This document shows, in pieces, positions 1 through 14,442 of a stretch of DNA of 64,000 nt. The stretch covers positions 7,687,357-7,751,356 of the forward strand of contig NC_081340.1 in NCBI RefSeq assembly GCF_022539665.2, in the 5' to 3' direction. The DNA is from Daphnia carinata. Its lineage: Eukaryota; Arthropoda; Branchiopoda; Diplostraca; Daphniidae. The translations under genes and the position numbers were made by a program. The notes under the pieces were generated by a model. That model made no database searches and was not told the DNA's origin. It saw nothing but the letters and a program-made list of their open reading frames with translations. The first letter of the stretch is position 1, and each line of letters begins with the position of its first letter.

Positions 1-3000
1 AAAAAGCCATACCAACTCTGCTTCTGGATCTGACATAGTAACCGGCGCTCAGGTATTGTCTGGATAACTTTTTCTTCATACATCTCGAAAGTTTAATGCT
101 TTGAATTCTGAATTTGATAGGTATGCATGAGAAGTAGCCCAATGTACCAAGCTGGGGCTATTGGATTCTCTATCATCGATGGCGTCCCCAAAGTTGGCCA
201 ATTACAAGGTTCTGCTTGGAGCTGGACTGACACGTGTCGCTTCCGCATTGTACCTGGTCCGCCACCATTGGTTCGCCTAGCTCCACCTCTTCCACCCGGA
301 GGTAGCAGTGACAGCAAACGCGGGAATGCGGCAGGAGGAAGTAATAACAGTAGCAACGCCGAAACCACTACGAAAACCTCGAGCTCTCGAGAAGCAGTCG
401 TTGAAAAACCTGATATGCCTCCGCCCCCATCGCCGGCCAGCAGCACGTGTAGCGAAACGGGAAGTGTAGCTGGAAGCTCTCAAAAGAAACACAAACGACC
501 GGCTCCGCGTGGGGACAGCGAAGATAAACGCGGCGACGAAGAAGAATGGGTTTTGAAGGATGTGATTTTCATCGAAGACGTCAAAAATGTTCCCATTGGA
601 CGCGTTCTAAAAGTAGACGGTGCCTATGCTGCCGTCCGTTTCCCCTCGAATAAGGACTATAACGGCAAAGAAGCGAAAGATTTGGTCGTTTCAGCAAATA
701 GTGGCAACGAAGACCCTGCCTCGCTTCTACAGGATTGTCGTTTATTACGTAAAGACGAACTACAGGTAAATCAATACTTTCTGTAAAACTCGAGAAAAGA
801 AAATAATAGATAAACTAATACACTTGGTTTTTTAGGTGGTGAAGTCTGGCTCATCCATCCGGATCCCCGATTGCTTCCAAAGGCTACCACGTCGAGTAAC
901 ACTGGCCGATCCGGGTCAGATTCTTGCTTTTTCTGTGGACGGCCAAGGTATCCACACGGTCAACAAGGTTGGCTCTCAGCTGAAATACACCATCTATAAT
1001 CTGAGTACTGGAAAAGCCGAGTATGAATCCAACATACCGACGGATCATAGCTCCTTCATGGGCCCCAACTGCGGTCGCAACATCGGACTCTACAATACTG
1101 GTGACGGCGATGGCTTGACCTTACTCCGTGATGGCAACGGCACTATTTATCCCTTGTCGCGTGATTGTTTGGATTCCATCCGGGATCCGCATTTGCTGGA
1201 TTTGCCACCCATGCGTTGTTTGGGTATGGGTTCTCACTCTTTGCAAGGCGTGGGCCCCGGGCAAAAGACGCAAGCCATACTACTAGTACTCGTCACAGAA
1301 AATCAATTGCTGATGCCGAGATTACTTACCTGTGATATTGAAGGAGTGCGCCATGTTTTGAATTGCTTGGAAACATCTTCGGAAGCATATCGTCTTTCAG
1401 GCGTTCAAAGTGTCATCAACGAACGCTGTGATGGTGGTCGAAACGTGATTCATGCCTGCGTCTCCATGTGCTCACCAACTTCCAATAAAGACGCCGATGT
1501 CCAAGAGGACAGGAACGCTCCTCCGGCCGTCCCTGCCATCGCCGACCCTCTAGATCCACTTCCAGTTGGTTTGAGCTCCTCATCTCGGGCTGTTAGTTTG
1601 CGAGAGATGATGCGTCGTGCTGCGGTTGCGCGACCGTCCGAAAATTCTGCAGCTGATCCAGGAGCACCTGGTAGCAGTTCTGTCGTCGAGGAAAATATTT
1701 CGATTCCTACACTCAATTGGCCGCCAGAGCCTTTATCATTGGAATCGTCTAATCACGCTGATGATGATCAGGCTGGTTCTAGTAGTGCTGGCGCCTGTGG
1801 CTCATCCAAAATGGCCTCCGCTGTCGTTTCCGACCCCGTCGAACGCCGTGCCAATTCATTGGCAGCGTTGAAGGCCATCACAGAGAGTCCAGCTCTCAAC
1901 TTTCATCTTCAGACACTTCTCTCTGCTCGTGACGCACAGGGCCACACGCCGTTTATGCAAGCTGTTGCCGTCCGTGCCTACCCTGCCGCGCTGGTCTTGC
2001 TGGACGTTGCTACAAGACTTTCGCGACAGCTTGCGACGGAGGCTGAAACCCAGAAGAAATTGCTACAAAGTTTCATCTTCCCCCTGGGCAAAAACGGATG
2101 CAGTCCGGACGATTCGCCGCTTCATGTTCTCTGCAGCAACGATACGTGTAGTTTCACTTGGACCGGTGCCGAGCACATCAATCAGGACATCTTTGAATGT
2201 CGCACTTGCGGCTTAACCGGATCCCTATGCTGCTGCACGGAATGCGCCCGTGTTTGCCACAAGGGCCATGACTGCAAGCTTAAACGCACCTCGCCCACTG
2301 CTTACTGCGACTGCTGGGAAAAGTGTAAATGCAAAGCTTTGGTTGCTGGTGAGTGAAAATCTGCCAAAAAAAATAAAATAAAATACCCTGTACTAATAAT
2401 TTATTATATTTTCTAGGCAATCAAAAACCTCGGTTTGAATTACTGTCCCGACTGGTCAGCGAAACGGATCTAGTGAATATCCCCAATAGTAAAGGAGAGA
2501 ATATTCTGCTTTTCTTGGTCCAGACCGTTGGACGTCAATCGGCCGAACAGCGGCAGTACAGACCGGCTCGTTCTCGTTCGACTGGTATCGCCGCTTCGAG
2601 GAAGGTCCTGACCGCCGAATTGGAACCCGATATGCCTGAGCACGATCTGGAACCGCCAAGATTCGCCAGGATGGCACTGGATCGATTACTGGGCGATTGG
2701 TCAGCGGTCAAAGCTATGTTGCTGTTAGGCTACAAAGAGGAAACGTCCACAGGATCTACGACCATCCCCGAAGACCAATTGTACCTACAGAGCCAGAGTG
2801 GAACGACTCTGCTCGACAAATTCACTCATTGTATGATGGTCAAATGCTCGGTTGAAATGCTGGACAGTCTGTTGACCACACTCATCATCGAAATGGAGAA
2901 CAAAACGTGGTGGGCGAGACAACAAGAAGCTCGTCTGGCTGCCCGACGATTCGTACGCTCAGTCGCTCGCGTTTTTGTCGTCTTCAGCGTTGAGATTGCC

Positions 3001-6000
3001 CCCCAATCCGGAAAGAAGAAAAATAGCGCTTCCAGCGCCAGTGTTACATCGCAGCCGTTGATGAAATGCAAACGAGTTTTCCAGGCCCTGATAAATCTGG
3101 CCATCGAGGAATTATGTGAAGCTGCTGACGCGCTGATCGTACCTGTACGGCTGGGTGTAGCTCGACCTACGGTCCCTTTTCCGCTCGTGACATCAAATGC
3201 GGACGCAATTCACGGAAGCGAAGAACTCTTTTCAGTCGATCCTTTACAGCCGCTGACACCCCGCGCTGCAGATGAAGAACACGCGGATGGGTCATCTTTA
3301 CCAGCTGGTTCGCTCGGCGCCACTTCTGGCACAACTGGAGGAGGTCGCTCCAATACTCGCCGCATGGAGTCTGAAGAATTAGACGCTATCGAGGGTGATG
3401 AAGGCGATGGTGAAGGAGATGGCGAAGGCGAAGCAGACAATTCAGAACATGAAGATGGAGAAGGCAATGGTCGTAGCGGCGATGGAACCGGCCGCCGAGA
3501 TGGTGCCAACGCCGGCGGAGAATCTGATATGGAGTTGGATCTTTTGGCAGAGACCGAAAGTGACTCAGACGACAATGAACATGAGCACGATAACGATAAT
3601 CAAAGCACTCACACTCAGGTGAGTACCAGCAGTTATAAATTAAATAACATGTAATATTTTAACAAATGATTTTGAATGTTAGGATAACAACTCGGTCCAA
3701 CGCAGCGTGCAAACAGGAGCAACTGCCGGTTCCGATGCTGCCATGGCGTCTTTGGCCCTTTTCTCAGATGACGAATCTGGTGATTCGACTGGGCAAGAAG
3801 AAGATGAATCAGACGGTGGTGAGACGGACGAACAGGACACTGAGGAATTTGCCTTCTCCGATGAGCAACTAGAACGCCGCAACAATAACTCTTCGTCCGC
3901 CGTACCGGCTACTGCCGCAGCCCCTGTCCGTGGCACTTCGGGCATGCCTCCGCAATCGATGATGTGGGCCATTCGCCACCGAGAAAACAACGCCGTTCGT
4001 GGCGGTGGCGCCAATGGAGCTGTCACTAGCAGTGGCAACGCCGGCGGTAGTTCAACAACCAACTTGATGTACCTAGAACCGACATCGCTTCGCCGATCTG
4101 CCGCAGCTGCCGCCCTTGCTGCTGCATCTGCAACCCTTCCTGTTGTTCCTGAACCTTTTTCTATGGCCACAACAGCCAGCGGTTTAGCGCGTGCATTTGG
4201 ACTGGTTGTACGACAGATTGCCGATCTGCTTACAATGCTGCTGGACTATCCAGCTCTGGCACCAGCCCTTTCGCGGAATCTGGACATCACTAATCACGAG
4301 TCGATTCAGTTGCAACAGTTTTTGGAATTCCGGTTGAAGCCTGTCTGGGATTGGCTTGTCAACGTCATGGATTCTACTGAAGCTCAACTTCGCTTTGGAG
4401 TTGCTCTGTCCAACGCTTCAGCGCCAAATGGAACACCTTCCAACCATATCACTTTGTACGGGAGATCTCCGTTGTCAAGGTATTATTTTTTATTTCCATC
4501 CATTTTGAAAGGATGGACTGATTTATATTATGGTTGTAATTTATTGTTTTAGAATGGTTACGGCTAGTTCTGTGTTGCCATCGGCCAGAACGGCTCCCTC
4601 TTCAAGCTCGGCGGCTTCGGCACTCGCTGGATCAGCAGCTGGTGCGGGCACTTACGACGGTCGAAGAGCACAGACCGGTGGCACTGGTGGAGAACGAAGC
4701 AGTGAAGTGCCCGACCCGTTGACGGGCAGACGAGAATTTTTAAATTATTGTCTTTCGCTCATGAGGGCTCATAATAGTGAACATTCCGACACCCTTCCCG
4801 TCATCGATGTCTCTTCGTTGAAGCATATTGCTTATGTTTTTGATGCCCTTATTTACTACATGCGGTCGGGAAATGAGGCAAATCCCTATGGTGATAATGG
4901 TAGTGGCGAAGATTACATAGCAGATATGTTTAATGAACCGGTAAGTTTATAAACAGTTACATTCGATAGGATCCAATTTTATTATTATACACATGTCTGA
5001 TCTCTCTCCAGGACGAAAACGAAAATGCTGAAATGGAAGAAGAAGGAACCGGTGGCGCCATGGATACTGAATCCGTTGGTGGCGAGGAAGAAACGGTAGT
5101 TCGTAACGGCCGGAAACATCCATTCTTCCGCCGATCGGAGTCGACATTGTGTTTGGGATGCCCACAGCCGGATCCTTTTGCTCTCCCAATGGTTGAGGCG
5201 TTACCGCTAGCGGACCAACCGCACCTACTTCAGCCGTCTGCACGCCGCGAGGAATTGTTTGGCGCTCCGCGTCAGCCCATAACGATTCAGCCATCTGGAA
5301 ACCACCCACCTGGCTCTAGCAATCCCCTCGAGATTATTCCGACTCGCTTAGGATTATCTACCAGGACGCCAGAAATGCATACGGACCAACCTACGGCCCC
5401 CCTACCTCCTTTGGTGGCAACGCCAATCAATTCGCAACAAGAGCCACTTCCAACAAATCAACCGAATTCAGAAGTTATCCAGGAAACGCCTCAGAACTTG
5501 TCGTTGAAGGATTCGGATTCGATCGAAGTCATTGAGGTAGCCCGTGCCAGTCCTAGTGTGGCTAGTAGCGTCATCGTGTCACCTCGACGCGCGGCCGCAA
5601 CGGTCCAGAGTGTCATCGTTCGTACCGGCAATGTTCGTGATAGTGCTTCTACGGGTCCTAGTGTTAGTACCTCTGCTCCTACTTCGGCAACCAGAGAAAA
5701 AACAGAAGAGACCGTCCCAGCCGCCTCTAGTTTTTGGCTTGGAAAATCAACCGCACCGAATGTCTGCCAATTGATTTCCAGTGACTTGCTTTTGGGACGG
5801 TGGAGGCTGACACTCGACTTATTTGGCCGCGTCTTTATTGACGATGTCGGAACGGAGGCGGGATCCGTGATAGCTGAATTAGGGGGATTTCCAGTTAAAG
5901 AAGCTCGCTTCCGTCGTGAAATGGAGCGCTTGAGAAACATGCAACAGCGCGACTTGACCCTGTTCAAAATGGACCGCGAAAGAGGAATGCTGATTACGCA

Positions 6001-7810
6001 AACATTTAAAGAGCTTAATACGCAATACAATACCCATTGTCGTCGTGCAACAGCCACTCAACCTCCGTTGGCTGTTAGCAGAGTAAAGGTTACATTTAAA
6101 GACGAGCCGGGAGAAGGATCGGGAGTGGCACGTAGTTTCTATACGGCTATCGCTGAAGCTATCCTCTCGCAAGAGAAGTTACCGAATTTTGATGCTGCCC
6201 AAGTTGGAGCCGGATCAAAAGCGTCCCAGTCTCAATCGGGAATGGTAATGAATATTTATTTGATTATGCTCGTGTTTTTTTTTTTTTTTTATCGGCTACA
6301 AGAAAAACACTATAACGCTGTTCATTGTAATATAAGGCACGTCGTCGGAATCGCAGCTCTATCTCGGGAGACCAATCACGGCGTCACGGTCCACCTCGCC
6401 TGGCACAAGTGCGCGATGCTCGCCTTCGAACGTTGAATTACGATGCCCGTCCTTTCCAACCCGATGGTGACGTACCGACAACTAATAACGATCATCTTTC
6501 GCCACACGTAATTCAATTGGGAGAGAGGCTGTACCCCCGTGTGGCCGCTCTACGACCAACACTTGCGGCCAAGATCACCGGCATGCTGCTAGAGCTGTCA
6601 CCTGCCCAGCTGCTTATGCTTTTGGCGTCAGAGGATTCGCTGGAGCAACGTGTTAACGAAGCTGTCGCAGTTATTCTCGGTAAATTTTCAACTGAGTGCC
6701 AGTTTTTAAACAAACAACAATTAGCGCTGTGTAAACGTCATTATGGACTTTTTTGTTTTGGATGTAGGTCAAAGTCAGTTGGCACAAGGCAGAGAGCTAT
6801 CCTCTGAAGCAATGATGGAAATGGATCTTCTCTTTAATCTCGGCAATAGGAAAAATCCAACCACCGTCACGGCTGGAACTTCGACTGGCTCGGATGCCGA
6901 CGAAGGCGTAGACGAGGATGATGCGGTGCCACTCTTCTACTGTCCGGGCAAACAAGGATTCTACAGCCCTCGTCAAGGCAAATCCACGCCTGAGCGACTC
7001 AACGCCTTCCGCAATGTGGGACGACTGATGGGACTCTGTCTTCTTCAGAACGAATTGTGCCCCATTGCGCTAAACCGTCACGTCCTCAAGGCAATCCTCG
7101 GCCGGCCCATTCGGTTCCACGATTTAGCTTTCTTCGACCCCGTCGTCTACGAGTCGTTCCGTCAACTGGTCCTCGACGCCGAAACGAAGGATTTGAGCGG
7201 ATTGGATTTGACGTTCAGCATCGACTTGAGCCCCGATGAAGGATCAGGTTTCATTGAACTGATTCCGGGTGGCAAAGACATTGAAGTCACTTCGCAGAAC
7301 ATTTACGCTTACGTGAGACGCTACGCTCAATACCGGATGGTTAGGACGCAAGCGAAAGCCATGGAAGCCATCCGCCTGGGCATTTTTGACGTTTTACCAC
7401 AAAATGCGCTGGAAGGACTGACATCGGAGGATTTGCGACTCTTACTTAACGGCACGGGCGAGATCCGCGTGCAGACGCTCATTTCGTACACTAGTTTCAA
7501 CGACGAGTCTGGAGAGCCCCCAGAGCGTTTGTTGCGCTTTAAACGCTGGCTCTGGTCCATCGTCGAAAAGATGACGACCCAAGAGCGCCAAGACCTAGTC
7601 TACTTTTGGACAGGATCGCCGGCATTGCCGGCCTCCGAAGAAGGGTTCCAGCCTATGCCAACGGTGACGATTCGTCCGGCTGATGATGTTCACCTGCCTA
7701 CGGCCAACACTTGCATTTCCCGACTGTATGTTCCGCTCTACTCGTCGAGGACGATCCTGCGTAACAAGCTTCTCCTAGCCATCCGCACTAAAAACTTTGG
7801 CTTTGTCTAG
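1..7810 (+). CDS. UBR5: E3 ubiquitin-protein ligase UBR5 (hyperplastic discs), 5' partial
   Basis: C-terminal ~2404 residues of the giant HECT E3 ligase UBR5/hyd, which recognises N-degron substrates and builds ubiquitin chains, mainly in the nucleus. My splicing gives nine exons: 1-52, 121-765, 836-2348, 2417-3618, 3683-4479, 4553-4940, 5012-6244, 6337-6679, 6768-7810; all junctions are GT-AG and stay in frame. Visible landmarks: the conserved YQAGAIGFS segment; a Cys/His-rich UBR box at 2120-2345 ([19 protein letters not shown] onward); acidic linkers; an MLLE/PABC region near 6510-6660 ([21 protein letters not shown]); and the HECT domain ending with the catalytic-Cys context NTCISRLY near 7708 and the terminus KNFGFV. 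Human UBR5 has about 2800 residues, so roughly 400 N-terminal residues (UBA and part of the beta-propeller-like region) lie left of the window. No defect seen. Confidence 0.97.
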
Positions 7811-9271
7811 GTAGCATTACAGTTTTCAATGAACATACCCAACCACTAAACAAAACAAAAAAAAAATTATCATATGGACCTTTGTGTCCAGAGTATTTTT
7901 TCCGACTCTCAATGTTCAACATCTTTTTTTCCCTTTATTATGGCCCCCTCCCCAAGATTCTTTTTTTTCTTTCTTATCGAATTTTACACACAAATTTCAG
8001 AATTTACAAATTGAAATCATCTGTTTCAAACAAAAACAAAATTCCTACTTCGTTGCTATTTCAAACCTCGGTGACAGTAACATCGACACAGTTATCGATA
8101 TAACAAGAAACACCTTGGAAATGTCCATAATTGAGAGTATAAACATCAGATTTGTGAAAAAGAGCCAAGGGTAACTTCCATGTTTTGGAAGTAAACCTTA
8201 AACTGTGAACGTTCTTTCAACTAATTTTTCACTTCTTCATTTCTTTAAATTTTTTTTTTCATTCCATTTCTCGATTTAAATCGTCCCATATCTTTTTCTA
8301 TCTTGCTGGAGAGTGATAGATGACGATGAAATTCTTCATCTGCTGTTTGTCATATGTGGAAATAAGAATACACGGATCTGACGGTTGAACGCATTTCATT
8401 TTCTGCCAAAATTTTGATTTTAAGTTATTTTGGTGTATCATTGAAGAAAAAAAATCCAGGTAATACTGTTTCTTGTATCATTTTTTGTTGAACTGATTTG
8501 TAATATCTTCTTTTTGTTGTGCAGGTAAGCGTGAAAAAAACGAGCTCCTAATGACGGACCTCTTCAAACGAAAGTACCGGTTTCGGCGTATCAATCAAGT
8601 TGGTACTTTGCCGTGTTTGCCTCCCGTACTTGCCCCCCCCCCCCCCCTTGGTTTATTATTGGTTTTTATATTGCTTCCCAATGGCCGTGTGTAGTCGCCT
8701 ATACAAATACTACAGCGCTACCGAAATTCCAGGTACAAAGTTAAGAGCAGTTAAATGCATTTTATCTTTCCCCAAGTTGAAAATCCCTGACACTATGTAT
8801 TGTTCAAAATGACGGCAATGCTTGTCAGGTTCCAGGATTTTTCGCCCTTGTGGGGCCCCCTACGCTTCGTGTTTGCCTTTCATCAATGGAACAACACACT
8901 GAATGCGAGAAGCCCGGATCCGGCGGAGTCAAAGGTATAAAAGTCGTCATGGTAACAAGTAGTTTGATCGTTAGTTTCGTTTCAGGTGAGATACGATCCC
9001 CCAGTCGAACTGGCAGTCGACTGTGGAAAGTGATTGACCACGGGACTCGATAATTCTCGTAGAAGCAGACCAGATACGTTTCCGGAAATTTCACATTGCT
9101 ACGAATCAGCATTTTGTTGGATCGCATCGGTCGCGTCCTGTTGACTGGTGACGATAGTTTCTTCCTTGTCTTTCACCTGTAAGTTCGTAATGCATGGAAT
9201 TATTAGGAGAAACGAGAAAGTGTACAAGTCAATCTTTGTTTTGCAGCGTATCGTCTTGCATATCAAGAAAA
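7811..9271. other. UBR5 3' UTR and spacer before CFAP57
   Basis: No gene recognised. The first several hundred bases are A/T-rich and probably hold the UBR5 3' UTR. A pure C run lies near 8632-8648. The stretch just before 9272 looks like 5' untranslated sequence of the next gene and may contain an intron, since a pyrimidine-rich stretch ending in AG (tttgttttgcag) stands just before 9247. I could not define a promoter. Confidence 0.5.
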
Positions 9272-12200
9272 ATGCATCTCGAATTCACGGCCAACGCCTT
9301 GCGGCTCTTAGCCCCGTGCACGGGCTCCGTGGCACTCTTGGATAACCATCAAATGATTTACATTTCGGGCCGAGTGGTCGTCATCTACAACTGGATGAAT
9401 CAAACCCAAACATTTTTGCCACCTCGCAACAGTTCAATGGCCACAGCAGCATTTGCCCTCAGCCCTGATTCGTAAGACATGTTTGTTACCCATTTTTTTT
9501 AGTAGATTCCAGTAACGAATCGGAAGATCTTTTTAGACAAGTGATGGCAACGCTAGAAGTTGGGCCAAAGAGTAATTTAGTGGTTTACGAAATGATGCCA
9601 ACCCGCCGACGAAAAGCCATTGCGGTTCACGTAGCGTCGCAACATCATGAAGAAGCCGTAGCATTGGCTTTCTCTGGCGATGCTAAATTACTTGCTGCTT
9701 TGCTGCCTGAGCAACTGCAGAAGGAGCACAGCCATGCCACAGCTGATCCACCCATTTCTACTCTAAATGTTACCAACACCACTAGTCCCACAGCGCGGCA
9801 TCAAAGCTACTCGATCACGGTCTACCTGTGGCGTACGGGCAAAACTTTGGCCTCGATCAGCCTTGGATCGCCCAGTCTTCCTGCAATTAGCCCACAAGTA
9901 TGTGAGAAAAACATAAGCTGTTTGCTGTGGTTTTCAACTTTTTTCACCAACTTGGTTAGTAAATAAAAACAAGCGAAGAAGTAAACAAGCCAATAAGATG
10001 TGACGTGAAACTCGCGTGTGCTCTCAACTCCCAAGTTTGCTATTGCATGTGGATGAGCAATAAGAACCGAATAGTAACTGCTGCATTGGCCCTATTGATG
10101 TTGTTGTATGACATCGTGACATCTATTTATTCTAGTGCTGTTTGTGTTTCGTGACTATCGATCAAACGGGACACGAAAAGCAGAGCACACTATTAAGCAA
10201 AACAGACCCCGCTTTATGACTCGCTTGGCCTTTCCGAAAAGCGGACGATGTCTACAATGACTTCCTACAAAAGTGCATTGTTAGTCACTAAAATAATGAA
10301 ATAGTATAATTAAAACGATTCTTTATTGGTTTATTTTATGTGTAGTTGTCGTTCAACCCTATGGACGTGCATTCCATGGTAGTCGTCTACGGTGGGGCAC
10401 TACGTTTCTATCGGCTCACTCCTGACGGTACTAAGTGAAATGGTTTTATTGTTTGACTATATCTGCATAACTTTTTTTTAAGGAATCGAAAGTGGGATGA
10501 AGCCAAAATTAAGTGGGCATATTATCACTTGCCACTCTTGGATTTCGACTTCACGGATGGCACTGGGTACTAAAGCTGGTCAAATTTTGATTATAGAAGA
10601 ATCGGATATTGTGACTCAGATCCCACTGGATGCGAACGATCCCCGAGCGGGCCGTGTTCAACACCGCGACAGGTGACTAGTTCATTAAATTGTTCAGCGG
10701 CCTCTTTTCCATTTTTAAATTGAATTTCTAATATCATTACAACTCAAGAGTGGACAGCGCCAAAAGGGAATGTGAAACTGGACAACAAATGATCAGTGCC
10801 ATTTGTCCCATCGGACTAAATCAAATATGCCATTTGACTGGCTTCAATCTTTTGACCGTCAGTGAGGCACGTGATAGCAAGGGGACGGTTTATCATACTG
10901 CAGCTGTTTTATCCCCGGACGAACCGGGTGGAGCTAGCAGTTCCTCAACCAGTGACGACACAATGGACGTTGGCCGCAGCTGTTCCATTAGCGAACCAAC
11001 TTCTAGCCTTTTTGACAACGGAAGATGTTCCCTAAGTGCCCTAGCACGGCACGGAAAGAAGTTCGTCGCTGTTGCATTGCGCGGGCAGATATGGTTTGCA
11101 GAGTTAAGCCACCATCCATCATCAGAGGTTTGTTTTTCAAATGAATCTCCTAACGCTCGATTGGTGTTAATAGTCTTTTACTGTTTGGACAATGCTTTAG
11201 AGTGATCCAGTAAAAATGGAGAACATTATCAGCTTAGCACATAGTGGAGAAATCCGGTCGTTATCGACAGCCGTCTGGCGTCCATATGCCATATCCGTTG
11301 GCCAAGATCGATTTCTTTTCTTGTGGAACGTGGCTGCAGAACAGATCCAGTTCCGTAAACACCTGGACGAAGACATTCTTTGTGCGAGCCTGCACCCCAT
11401 GGGCCATTATGTGGCAATCACCACATCCGACTCACTCCAAGTTTTCTCTGTGTTGGTAGACCGCTTCCATTTAGTACGGGAAGTAATATTGGCAGGCTGT
11501 CGCAAGTTGGCCTTTAATTCGGGTGGCAATTGCATCGCAGTTACTCGCGGCTCAACGTTACAGTTGATCAATTTTATCACTTTCGAAACCTCGTCGCCTC
11601 TTATGGCACACAAAGGAGAAGTAATATCATGCCTTTTCTTTTCTTTTTTTTTTAAGTTATCTGCAATAATTAATGTTCGCCATAGATCAATCAAATTATA
11701 TGGAGTGAAGATGGTCAGCGGATTTATTCTTGTGGAGCTGATGGTCTACTTTGCGTATGGGACTCATCCAGTCATGAAGTACTTATGCAGGTCAAACCCA
11801 ACGGCAACAGTTTGATAGACCTGGCTGCTATTTCCAATGGTCATCTCATTGTCGCTTCTGTCGACGGAGAAGTTGTGGAAGTCGCAGGAGATGGACAGGT
11901 AAACATTCTTGACGATCGAGCACGGACATCTTAAAAATATGTATAAATTTGCGTCGCAGATAGTCTGTCGTCTCCGCGCTTCAGAATTATCAGCCACCTC
12001 ACTCTTTTATCTGTCTCGAGAACAAATTATTCTTGTGGGTACACGCATGGGTGGTTTGCGAGCCTATAAATATCCAATCACCACCCGATCGGATTATCAA
12101 GAGCATTTCACTCAGTATGGAGCCATTACTCAGGTGGGTGGTATCCTGCTTTACTTCTTCCATGATCTCTAAATAACTTACATTTCGTGTTGGTGATGGA

Positions 12201-14442
12201 TAGATTTCTGAAACGACTTTGGAACTTGATGGCCAAATGTTGATGAGCTGCTGTGAGGATGGTTCGATCTGTCTGTGGCGATTGGGTGATGAAAGCACTA
12301 CGGCAACTCAACCTATACATTCTTCTAGCCGCAAACGGCTAGAAGAGAGCGAGCTTAACCTTGAGTGCCTAGTCTTGCGTTCTGATTGGGAAGACCGTGG
12401 CAAGAAGCTAGACAATGTGATCCGCCAGCTTGATGAAGTCAAGCATCAGACGGAGTTGCAGATTAAAGCTATTGAACAAGAATGCAGTCAAAAAACCTAT
12501 GCGGCAGAAAGTCGCCATCACGATCAATTCGATCGAGCTATTGATAAAATCCAAGTAAATACCAAAGATAGCCTAACAAATAATTATTAAAATCTTTTTT
12601 TTTTTCAACACTGGACTAGGAATTGGAAAAAAAATTAGCGCAACAATTGGAACAGAGCCATCAGCAAATGATGCAGTTGCGACTCGAGGGGGATAATGAA
12701 CGACGCCGGCTCGAAGAAGCCCATCATTCCAAATTAGCTGCCGAGTATCGTCACCATCACACACTCGAGTCCACAATAGAGCAGCTGAAAATTGATCATG
12801 CCAAGTATTGAAATATTTTGCATAGGTACGACATTGAAACGAAAATTACCTGTTCGTATTTTTTAATGCTCGAAGAGAAATGGACTTGATGGAGGTTCGA
12901 TTAGCAGAGGAACAAAACCAGCGTGAAGCTCGTTTACGTGAAGAATTTGACACAACTCTCAGAACATCGGATGATGAAAAAGCTCAATTAAAGAAGAAAG
13001 TAACCGGATTGGAAGCGGCGCTGAAGTTGGCAACAGAAAAATTTGAATCGGATCAAAAGTCGTTTCAAACTCGCCATGAGATGCAGTTAAGCGCCGAAAA
13101 ACAAATCAATCTCAAACTGAGAGGAGAAACAGCTATCCTAAAGAAATCTGTCAACGGGTACGTAACTGGGATTGAAGTTAAATCGTAATCCAATTTCGAA
13201 ATGCACAGTGTTGACTCTTGTTTACGCTTAAGGTTGCAAAAAGAAGTAGAGAGTCTCCGGCTAAATTGCCTTGGTCAGCAGTCAGAAGCCACGCGTTTAA
13301 CAACATGTTTGACTTCCGTCCGCCAGGAGACTAAGGACCTTCAGGATGAATTAGAACGGAGAGACAATATAATCAAAGCAAAGGTAAGGTTGATAGATGT
13401 GTTGTAATGTAGTTAATTAATGCTGGTTGATGGGCTTGTACCAAGGATGACAAGTTACAGAAACTTGTCTTGCAAATGCAGCAGCACGATAAATTACAAG
13501 TCGAATTAAAGCAGCAGTTAGCGGATGTTAAGAAAAAATTGTTAGAAGGCCAAACAGAGATCGTCAAGCTCCATTGCAAATTACAAGAGGTATTACATGA
13601 CAGTGTCTAGTGAAAATGGTTAACATTGCACGTTACCACATTAACATTCCGTAAAGGCTGTTACTGGATCCAAGTCAGCCCAGACAGAAATTGAACAGCT
13701 AAGAAGAACGGCTGAACAAATGCAAGGGAAAGGTTTGTAAAACAACTTCGTAAAAATAAAAAATATCGTGCGTTTTCTAATATAAATCTTCATTAGCCAA
13801 GAGCCAACTAGGTGAATTGCAGAGCTTACGCCAGAAGTTTCAATGCCAACAAGGTCGCCTGCAAGAAATCTTGGTTTGTCTTGACGTAGGGATGAGTTAC
13901 CTGCATGATGCGAGACAACTGAAGGATTATTTTGCGGTATTCTGAAAAGTCCTAGCAATATCCTTAGTGCCCTCATTATTGTTATTTCTTGTTTTTTTTT
14001 CATCTCACAGGCAATTCACGATGTCTACTGCGATAAGGAGCAATTTGGAAACTCATCTCATCGAAGCTCGGCGTCATCAACCACTCCGTCGTCTAGCGAG
14101 TGCAATTTACTTAAAAAAGTTGAATCGTTAGAAAACACGATAGCCTCCCTACGGCACCAATTATCCGAAACCATTAAACTAAGCGAGATAAAACAGGAGA
14201 AACTTCGAAAGGTAAATGTGTACAGGTGCGCCCTTGATTATTACGGTTTCATTAAGAACGGGTAACCTGTAGCCGACGCATTTCTTTCTTCCATCCTTCA
14301 AGCCTGTCAAGTCTTTAGTCTAAATAAGGAATTTCCATTCCATTTTCTTTACTTTAAGGATAACAACCTTCTGCTGAATGAGTTGGAGAACACTAGGAAA
14401 AAAATATCCACTATTCATGAAAAAGAAGCACATGTGTCATAG
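9272..14442 (+). CDS. CFAP57: Cilia- and flagella-associated protein 57 (WDR65), complete
   Basis: WD40 plus coiled-coil protein of motile cilia; in known systems CFAP57 helps place inner dynein arms on the axoneme. My splicing gives 17 exons: 9272-9471, 9537-9897, 10346-10427, 10483-10672, 10749-11127, 11201-11620, 11686-11898, 11960-12133, 12204-12554, 12620-12804, 12876-13157, 13233-13383, 13446-13589, 13657-13732, 13797-13936, 14011-14211, 14359-14442. They total 3633 nt, or 1210 residues, close to the ~1250 of human CFAP57. WD-type strands fill roughly residues 1-680 (for example IRSLSTAVWRPYAISVGQDR and QRIYSCGADGLLCVWD). The rest is long charged coiled coil containing the family-like LRLKGETAIL stretch. 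The start is the first ATG of the exon in frame with the N-terminal family pattern. The last intron is short and the final exon ends EAHVS-stop. Confidence 0.93.
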